Part shown: piece by piece, positions 1 to 5,056 of the stretch | Numbering within the stretch: position 1 is the first letter of the stretch | How the letters are laid out: the number at the start of each line of letters is the position of its first letter | Source of the DNA: Auritidibacter sp. Marseille-P8566 | Lineage (GTDB): Bacteria > Bacteroidota > Bacteroidia > Flavobacteriales > Flavobacteriaceae | Direction: 5' to 3' | Length of the DNA: 5,056 bases | Assembly (NCBI GenBank): GCA_943325595.2 | Contig: CALPQA020000191.1 | Coordinates: 1-5,056 of the forward strand | Position numbers and translations under genes: made by a program | Notes under the pieces: model-generated | Seen by the model: only the letters and a program-made list of their open reading frames with translations | Databases searched by the model: none | Told to the model about the DNA's origin: nothing

Positions 1-1489
1 ATTATTTGACATTCCGTTAATTCAAGGGGTTTTAATCACCGTTTTAGACACTTTTTTATTGTTATTTCTAATCAATAAAGGCATTCGGAAAATGGAAGCT
101 TTTATTATTGTTTTGGTTGTAATAATTGGATTTTCATTTCTATTTGAAATGTTTTTGGCACAACCCGAAGTTGGAAAAGTTATTTATGGATTAATTCCTT
201 CAATGCCCAATTCGGCAGCTTTATATATTGCAATTGGTATTATTGGCGCAACCGTAATGCCACACAATTTATACTTGCATTCGTCCTTGGTTCAAACGCG
301 AAAATTTGAAAGAACAACCGAAGGAATCAAGCAAGCTTTGAAATATAATTTTATAGATTCTACCATTGCATTGAACTTGGCTTTTTTTGTAAATGCCGCA
401 ATTTTAATATTGGCAGCAGCCACATTTTATAAAAATGGAATGTTTGAAGTTGCTGAAATTCAAGATGCGTATCGTTTTTTAGAACCCTTGTTAGGAAGTA
501 AATATGCGCCAATATTATTTGCAGTTGCATTGATAGCAGCGGGACAAAGCTCAACAATTACAGGAACTTTAGCAGGTCAAATTGTGATGGAAGGGTATTT
601 GAATTTACGGATTCAGCCTTGGGTTCGTCGAATAATTACGCGTTTAATTGCCATTGTTCCAGCTGTAATTGTAATCACGGTTTTTGGAGAAGGCATTACT
701 GGAAAGTTATTAATATTGAGTCAGGTGATTTTGAGTTTACAACTTGGATTTGCGATTATTCCATTGATTCATTTTGTGAGTGATAAATCAAAAATGAAGG
801 GATTTCATATTAGTAAAACGACTCAAATTATTTCTTGGTTGGTCGCTATAATAATTGTTTCCTTAAATGTAAAATTGGTTTTTGATGAGATTTATAGCTG
901 GTTGACAACTTCAGAATACGCAACAGTATTATGGTTTACAGTAGTTCCGATAGCTTTCGGATTCTTGATTTTGTTACTTTACATTGTTTTTCGACCTTTA
1001 ATATCCAAGCCTAAATTAGCCATCGAAAATCATTCTCCTCATAATTTAAAATTGCAATTTTCTAAATCTGAAAATTATTCGAGAAAAAATATAGCCGTTG
1101 CTGTTGACTTTTCAAGTGCCGATGAAGCTGCTTTAAATAATGCATTTCAATTGGGTGGAACAGAAGCAAAATACACCTTAATTCACGTGGTAGAAACTGT
1201 TGGTGCCATGATTTATGGAGAAAACATTGATGACCACGAAACACTGATTGACGAAAAATTATTGGAAGAATACAAGAAATTGTTATTCGAAAAAGGATTT
1301 AACGTTGAAATTAAATTGGGCTTTGGGAAACCAAATGCTGTAATTCCATCCATAATAAACGACGGAAATTTTGATATTCTGGTAATGGGAACTCACGGAC
1401 ATACAGGATTTAAAGACATTCTTTTCGGAACCACCGTTGATAAGTTGCGCCACCAAATTGACATTCCGTTATTGATTGTAAAAAACTAA
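1..1489 (+). CDS. mntH: Nramp/MntH-family divalent metal transporter fused to a C-terminal UspA domain (5' partial)
   Basis: This gene probably encodes a proton-coupled Mn2+/Fe2+ importer of the inner membrane. The frame is open from base 2, so the true start lies upstream; the TTG at 59 is not a start, because the codons before it encode conserved transmembrane helix 4 (IPLIQGVLITVLDTF). The visible 495 residues lack helices 1-3, including the DPGN metal-binding motif. Helix 6 carries A-x-x-M followed by PHNLYLHS (about 248-283), whose Ala and Met are metal ligands in characterised Nramp proteins. Helix 8 has the typical AAGQSSTITGTLAGQ (about 534-578). An extra hydrophobic segment at about 920-1000 would be a twelfth helix, placing the C-terminus in the cytoplasm. 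A UspA domain follows (about 1082-1486) and keeps the ATP-binding pattern G-x2-G-x9-G-T (1388-1432). Stop TAA at 1487-1489. The family is certain; the metal specificity is inferred. The promoter is outside the window. Confidence 0.93.
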   Translation, partial: LFDIPLIQGVLITVLDTFLLLFLINKGIRKMEAFIIVLVVIIGFSFLFEMFLAQPEVGKVIYGLIPSMPNSAALYIAIGIIGATVMPHNLYLHSSLVQTRKFERTTEGIKQALKYNFIDSTIALNLAFFVNAAILILAAATFYKNGMFEVAEIQDAYRFLEPLLGSKYAPILFAVALIAAGQSSTITGTLAGQIVMEGYLNLRIQPWVRRIITRLIAIVPAVIVITVFGEGITGKLLILSQVILSLQLGFAIIPLIHFVSDKSKMKGFHISKTTQIISWLVAIIIVSLNVKLVFDEIYSWLTTSEYATVLWFTVVPIAFGFLILLLYIVFRPLISKPKLAIENHSPHNLKLQFSKSENYSRKNIAVAVDFSSADEAALNNAFQLGGTEAKYTLIHVVETVGAMIYGENIDDHETLIDEKLLEEYKKLLFEKGFNVEIKLGFGKPNAVIPSIINDGNFDILVMGTHGHTGFKDILFGTTVDKLRHQIDIPLLIVKN

Positions 1490-1520
1490 ATTGGGAATAC
1501 AATTCTTTGAATTGTCCAAT
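1480..1520 (-). terminator. Possible intrinsic terminator of the minus-strand operon, embedded in two coding ends
   Basis: Read on the minus strand, ATTGG ACAATTC, loop AAA, GAATTGT, a 4-base bulge, then CCAAT form a 12-bp interrupted hairpin (1490-1520). It is followed at once by TTAGTTTTTT (1489-1480). The hairpin encodes the last residues of the HupE-like protein, and the T-run encodes the last codons of the transporter on the other strand. The stem is AT-rich and bulged, so termination may be weak. On the plus strand no T-run follows, so it looks one-directional. Seen directly in the sequence; the function is inferred. Confidence 0.45.
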
Positions 1521-2058
1521 ACAGTGCAATGCATGCAATGATTGTAGAAATAGGGTAAACGATTCTTTCTTTATACCAAATTTTGTTGCTAAACCATTTG
1601 CTAATTAAAAAATAAGCAGCAAAAATAATTGTGATTTGCCCTAATTCAACCCCAAAATTGAAGGACAAAAGCGAAGATAAAAACTGATTTTTTGGCAATC
1701 CAATTTCTTTTAAGGCATTTGCAAATCCCAATCCGTGTATTAAACCGAATCCGAAAATCAACGCAATTCGCCAAGGGTTTATTTTGTCGTGAACAATGTT
1801 TTCAATAGCTGTAAAGAGTATTGAAACTGCAATTAATGGTTCGACGATAGTAGCATTTGGAATTATAAATCCTGATGCTGCCAATCCTAGCGACAAACTG
1901 TGGGCTGCAGTAAAAACCGAACATTGAATGAGTACTGTCTTAATTTTAGAACTCAAAAAAAACAGTGTCAAAATAAAAAGAATATGATCGAAGCCTAAAG
2001 GAATAACGTGAGTAAAACCAAGTTCTAAATAGTTTCTTAAGGTTTCGAAATAAGACAT
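1486..2058 (-). CDS. HupE/UreJ-family (HupE_UreJ_2-like) polytopic membrane protein
   Basis: A 190-residue inner-membrane protein with about six hydrophobic segments and no separate cleavable signal. It shows the family's landmarks: HVIPLGFDHILFIL near the N-terminus (H17, D24, H25), FTAAHSLSL (H53), VEPLIAVS (E73), ENIVHD (E86), FGFGLIHGLGFA (H108) and FNFGVELGQ (E138, Q141). Conserved His, Asp and Glu within membrane segments suggest metal handling. HupE of Rhizobium is a nickel permease, but the FHGxAHGxE motif of that protein is not seen here and the first motif is H-x6-DH rather than H-x5-DH, so nickel transport should not be assumed. The ATG follows the sulfatase stop with no gap (TAA-ATG), which indicates translational coupling. 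The upstream AAAAGAA is at best a weak ribosome site. Stop TAG overlaps the transporter gene's stop by 4 bp on the opposite strand. No hydrogenase or urease gene is in the window. Confidence 0.85.
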   Translation of the reverse strand: MSYFETLRNYLELGFTHVIPLGFDHILFILTLFFLSSKIKTVLIQCSVFTAAHSLSLGLAASGFIIPNATIVEPLIAVSILFTAIENIVHDKINPWRIALIFGFGLIHGLGFANALKEIGLPKNQFLSSLLSFNFGVELGQITIIFAAYFLISKWFSNKIWYKERIVYPISTIIACIALYWTIQRIVFPI

Positions 2059-3666
2059 TTATTCTTTTATAAGTTGTACTGTTGAGGTAACTTTATCACT
2101 AATTTTCAAAAAATAAATTCCATTTGATAATGCTGAAAAATCTTGATTCTCAATCAATTTTCCTTTATAAATAAGTTGCCCAAGATTAGAATAGAGTTCA
2201 TAATTTTCATTTCCAGTATAGGATTTTAAATTTATTTTTGAATGAAAAGGATTTGGAAAAACCTTATTTTCATTGGCTTCAAGCCCATTATCTATTACAG
2301 AAAGTGCATTGCAATATTGAGGTCCTCCAACTAAAGTTGTCATTTGGTTGCACAAATAACTGTAGTTGGTGCTTTGTGTAGTTGTTAAAGTTCCCAATAG
2401 TAAATTTTGATTTATCGTTTCTGTTGGATTTGTCGTTAAATTGAAAAATTTTTCTGTACCATCGTCAAATTTAATCAATTTATAATCTGTATTTCTCATT
2501 GCTTTTCCATCTCCAGGTGTAGGAGTGTCTTTGAAAATCTCGGTAAAAGCCCATTCCCTAACCGATGTTCCTGTATTTAATAATATTGGCATTAAGCTTT
2601 TTGAATCTACCGGTTTATTTGAAGGAATCTGTGATTGCCAATTGGAATATCCAAATAATTCTAATGCTGTTGCAAATAAATCGACGGTATTAACAAGCGC
2701 ATCACTACTTCTGTTTGGACTTACAACTGTTGGTCCTGAAATTATGAAAGGCACGCTAACCCCTTTCTGATATACGCTCCCTTTTGAACTTCCAGCCCCT
2801 TGATTAACAGCAGAATCATCCCCATTATCCCCAATAAAGACGATATCTGTATTAGCCCACTTACCTGTACTTTGTAGGTAATCAAATAAACGACCAAGTT
2901 CGTGATCCATAGCTTGAACCATGGCTTTATAGTATTTTTTTGGATTAGCTGAAATATCTGCAGCCGTTCCACTCAAAGTGGTATCAGAATAAAGTCCTGC
3001 AGGTGGCAAATGAAAAGGACTATGTGGCGCGTTGAATGCCATCCAAAGAAAGAACGGATTTGTAGTTGGTTGTGCGGAAATCCAAGAAATAGAATTGTTT
3101 ACAACCTCAGTTGTTGCATAATTTGTATTGGTAGTGGCAATTCCATCTGTGATTTTCTGCCAATTGTAATAATCTGGAAGTGCTCCCGATAGATTTCCTT
3201 CGTAATGGTTAAACCCCATCAAATTTGGATTGCTATAATTAGCAACCGAGGGCAATTGTAAATGCCATTTTCCAATTAATGCTTTTGAAATTCCATTGGG
3301 TGAATATACATTTAATAATTGTGGAATAGTAATTTCAGTTGTATTCAAAACCGATAATGTACTCCCACCAATTGCATTTCCAACTCCTGTTCTAAAACTA
3401 TATCTTCCTGTCATCATACCCGAACGAGTGGGAGAACAAGCAGGATTTGACCATGCGTTATTGAACCGAACTCCCCTACTTAACAAACGCCTAACATTTG
3501 GCATTGCAATGGTGTCTAGAATAGGGTTATAAAGTGTATAATTAGAATAAAAACCACAATAATCGGCTCCAATATCATCAGCTATTACAAAAATAACATT
3601 GTGTTGTTGCGCGAAAATTGAATGACTAATGATGAAGACTAATAGTGTTGTAAGTATTTTTTTCAT
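2059..3666 (-). CDS. Secreted sulfatase (arylsulfatase-like, alkaline phosphatase superfamily) with T9SS sorting domain
   Basis: A 535-residue hydrolase predicted to remove sulfate esters from an external substrate. A signal peptide (residues 1-19, ending SIFA before QQ) leads into the fold. Active-site features are D30 and D31 (ADDIG) and D280-N281 (GDNG) as calcium ligands; C77 in CSPTR, the C-x-P-x-R motif whose Cys becomes formylglycine; K133 and H135 (GKWH); H215 (APH); and K295. The family's C-terminal subdomain ends with the typical MRNTDYKLIKF and FFNLTTNPTE segments. C439 and C452 might form a disulfide. Residues about 465-535 are a type A T9SS sorting domain (VFPNPF at 469-474, then LSNGIYFLKI and a VQLIKE end), so the protein is exported across the outer membrane and released or surface-attached. 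Its ATG overlaps the upstream stop (ATGA). No formylglycine-generating enzyme or anSME is nearby. The substrate cannot be told from sequence alone. Confidence 0.93.
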   Translation of the reverse strand: MKKILTTLLVFIISHSIFAQQHNVIFVIADDIGADYCGFYSNYTLYNPILDTIAMPNVRRLLSRGVRFNNAWSNPACSPTRSGMMTGRYSFRTGVGNAIGGSTLSVLNTTEITIPQLLNVYSPNGISKALIGKWHLQLPSVANYSNPNLMGFNHYEGNLSGALPDYYNWQKITDGIATTNTNYATTEVVNNSISWISAQPTTNPFFLWMAFNAPHSPFHLPPAGLYSDTTLSGTAADISANPKKYYKAMVQAMDHELGRLFDYLQSTGKWANTDIVFIGDNGDDSAVNQGAGSSKGSVYQKGVSVPFIISGPTVVSPNRSSDALVNTVDLFATALELFGYSNWQSQIPSNKPVDSKSLMPILLNTGTSVREWAFTEIFKDTPTPGDGKAMRNTDYKLIKFDDGTEKFFNLTTNPTETINQNLLLGTLTTTQSTNYSYLCNQMTTLVGGPQYCNALSVIDNGLEANENKVFPNPFHSKINLKSYTGNENYELYSNLGQLIYKGKLIENQDFSALSNGIYFLKISDKVTSTVQLIKE

Positions 3667-4871
3667 TGTTTTTTCTTTACGATTTTATAGGTATTTTTCT
3701 GATTTCCATTGATTACAGATAAATAGTAGATTCCATCCGAAATTCCCTCAGTATCTAATAAGTACTCTTTAGAATTGATGATGAATTCTTTGTTTAAAAC
3801 TACTTTTCCCAACGCATCGGCTATTTCTATTCTTGCTAAACCTATGTAACTTGGAAAAGAAATGGAAACAAAATCAGAAGATGGATTTGGAGTTATTTTT
3901 ATTGAAGTATGAGATTCAATATTATTCAAAGCCAGTGAAGGAGTTCCTCTCACGCAAATTACATAATTTGTACCCGTTTTAGCACTGTAAGTAGTAATTC
4001 CAAATGCAGTACTCCAATACCACGCACTTAAAGTTTGGTTTGGTAATGTCGTTGACGACCAATAATTATGAATTCCGACATTTGAAAAATAGGGTGAAAA
4101 AACGGAAGGATTCGTTGCCAATTCATTATTTAGTGATTGTAGTTCTTTAATGTTGGGCAAACGCCAATCTGATGAAGTTCCAATCGTGAGTCCTTCAGCA
4201 TAAACCAAAGCTTGTTCCCAAGTTAGTGCTACTGTATTTGGAATTTTTTGCCAGACCAACTGCGTTAGATTATCAGTAATGGCATCTCCATTATCTGTAA
4301 AATGATTAGTAATCGTTGTGGGTGTTGTAACGGTTCGAACCGCTCTAGCATGAAATTTTTTTGTTCCACCAGCACTTATGGTTTCTATTTTTGGATGATT
4401 TCCAATTCCTCCGCCAGCATTAGTACACCAAACTTTCGTAGTAGAATTATTTTCAAAAACACTTGTCCACCAATATTCTGCTGTTGTCAAAGTAAAAAAA
4501 TTGGTGTTTATAGCTGGATTAGAGTTTTGATGAATCAAAATACTATAAGCTTCAATAGGAGTTGGTAGTCTCCAACCGGAATATCCTCCTAACGTTAACG
4601 AATTACAATAAGTAACTGCGTTTTCAAATGTCATCTCGCCACCATCAACTTGTTGCCACATTAAGCCCGTCACATTATCTGTTATTGTACCGTTATTATT
4701 ATTTGTAAATGAAGGTACATTTATCAAATAATCATGGTCTTCACCAAAAGTTGTCGTGTAGCTTTGAGTTTCCCCTGTATCTGGCAATAATTGTATAGTT
4801 TTAGAAATGCTTTGTCCAAAGAACAAAGTTGAATTTATGATAATGATTCCTAAAAGTAGTTTTTTTTTCAT
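3663..4871 (-). CDS. Secreted protein with two tandem Lcl-C (DUF1566) domains and T9SS sorting domain
   Basis: A 402-residue exported protein. The signal peptide is residues 1-19 (MKKKLLLG, cut at FFG before Q). Two Lcl_C/DUF1566 domains follow. The first, about 55-181, has GTITDNVTGLMWQ, GGYSGWRLP, EYWWTS and a closing ARAVRTV. The second, about 191-310, has DAITDNLTQLVWQ, SSDWRLPNIKELQSL, NYWSST and ICVRG. Residues about 318-402 form a type A T9SS sorting domain (ITPNPSSDFVSI, GISDGIYYLSV) with an unusually basic tail, KKKQ. The domain is best known from the Legionella collagen-like adhesin, where it binds sulfated glycosaminoglycans; a carbohydrate-binding or adhesin role here is inference. 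Repeat 1 has C89 and C149 as a possible disulfide, whereas repeat 2 has only C306, so the copies have diverged. The stop TGA overlaps the sulfatase start. It is not a formylglycine-generating enzyme: that family's motifs are absent. Confidence 0.87.
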   Translation of the reverse strand: MKKKLLLGIIIINSTLFFGQSISKTIQLLPDTGETQSYTTTFGEDHDYLINVPSFTNNNNGTITDNVTGLMWQQVDGGEMTFENAVTYCNSLTLGGYSGWRLPTPIEAYSILIHQNSNPAINTNFFTLTTAEYWWTSVFENNSTTKVWCTNAGGGIGNHPKIETISAGGTKKFHARAVRTVTTPTTITNHFTDNGDAITDNLTQLVWQKIPNTVALTWEQALVYAEGLTIGTSSDWRLPNIKELQSLNNELATNPSVFSPYFSNVGIHNYWSSTTLPNQTLSAWYWSTAFGITTYSAKTGTNYVICVRGTPSLALNNIESHTSIKITPNPSSDFVSISFPSYIGLARIEIADALGKVVLNKEFIINSKEYLLDTEGISDGIYYLSVINGNQKNTYKIVKKKQ

Positions 4872-4889
4872 TTAAAATAGGCTTTGTTT

Positions 4890-5056
4890 TTATTCAACTA
4901 TCAATTTTTTTGTCACTTCAAAGGCATCTGAAATTATTTTAAGGAAATACATTCCCGACGGAATTGTGCCAAAAACAATGTTTTCTGAAATGGTATTGGT
5001 TTCAAATACCTTTTCCCCCAACGTATTAAAGATTTGAATTTTATTAATTTGTAAAA
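4890..5056 (-). CDS. C-terminal end of a T9SS-secreted protein (5' partial)
   Basis: Reading from 5054 down to the TAA at 4892-4890 gives 54 residues typical of a type A T9SS sorting domain: INKIQIFNTLGEKVFET, then IPSGMYFLKI and the ending KKLIVE. The same architecture closes the next two proteins of the operon, so this is a third exported protein of the group. Everything before the sorting domain lies outside the window, and its function cannot be said. The stop is 18 bp before the start of the Lcl-domain gene, which makes co-transcription likely. Confidence 0.85.
   Translation of the reverse strand, partial: LQINKIQIFNTLGEKVFETNTISENIVFGTIPSGMYFLKIISDAFEVTKKLIVE

Noticed and set aside
59..61. 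TTG as start codon of the transporter gene
   Set aside because: The frame stays open to the window edge and the upstream codons encode conserved Nramp helix 4; the start lies outside.
360..557. Minus-strand open frames at 360-557, 1062-1244 and 2742-2972
   Set aside because: The first two are antisense to the transporter, and the last is an alternate frame of the sulfatase with no protein-like pattern.
1523..1545. Palindromic TGCATGCA-like stretch near the end of the HupE-like gene
   Set aside because: It is a short self-complementary stretch inside coding sequence with no partner copies in the window, so chance is the best explanation.
2525..2770. Open frame on the plus strand, and similar ones at 3010-3192, 3296-3532 and 4302-4568
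   Set aside because: They lie antisense within well-recognised sulfatase or Lcl genes, and their translations resemble no known family and have no fitting start context.
4860..4868. Run of nine A (minus strand) after the start codon of the Lcl gene as a phase-variation switch
   Set aside because: It simply encodes the three lysines of the signal peptide; such runs are common at signal-peptide starts in AT-rich genomes, and nothing else supports switching.
3663..4871. Lcl-domain protein as the formylglycine-generating enzyme for the neighbouring sulfatase
   Set aside because: The WRLP and VR-type endings look faintly similar, but the catalytic cysteine pair and the characteristic FGE motifs are absent, and the protein is exported by T9SS.
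4872..4889. Promoter in the gap before the Lcl gene
   Set aside because: The 18 bp hold no match to the Bacteroidota -7 consensus TAnnTTTG, and the gap is too short for a separate promoter with leader.

Overview
The window is AT-rich bacterial DNA, most likely from a member of the Bacteroidota and probably Flavobacteriaceae. The main evidence is that three consecutive minus-strand genes encode proteins ending in type A sorting domains of the type IX secretion system (T9SS), which is confined to that phylum. The two visible signal peptides end in the FAQ/FGQ-type cleavage sites common there, and strong Shine-Dalgarno sequences are absent. Genus and species cannot be fixed from this sequence.

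Left part, plus strand (1-1489): the C-terminal three quarters of an Nramp/MntH divalent-metal transporter, fused at its C-terminus to a universal stress protein (UspA) domain. Its beginning lies outside the window.

Right part, minus strand (5056 down to 1486): one compact gene run. In transcription order it holds (1) the last 54 residues of a T9SS-secreted protein; (2) after an 18-bp gap, a secreted protein with two tandem Lcl-C/DUF1566 domains and a sorting domain; (3) overlapping it by 4 bp (ATGA), a secreted sulfatase with the C-x-P-x-R active-site motif and a sorting domain; (4) directly abutting it (TAA then ATG), a small polytopic HupE/UreJ-type membrane protein. The spacing strongly suggests one operon with translational coupling. 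The operon and the transporter gene meet tail to tail and share 4 bp across their stop codons. A hairpin inside the end of the hupE-like gene, followed by a T-run inside the end of the transporter gene, may terminate the operon transcript.

The interesting hypothesis is functional. The Lcl C-terminal domain is known from Legionella as a binder of sulfated glycosaminoglycans, and here it is translationally coupled to a secreted sulfatase. The two may work on the same sulfated glycan at the cell surface or outside the cell. The role of the HupE/UreJ-like membrane protein in such a unit is unexplained. No RNA genes, insertion sequences, CRISPR arrays or noncoding stretches above about 20 bp were seen; the window is essentially all coding.
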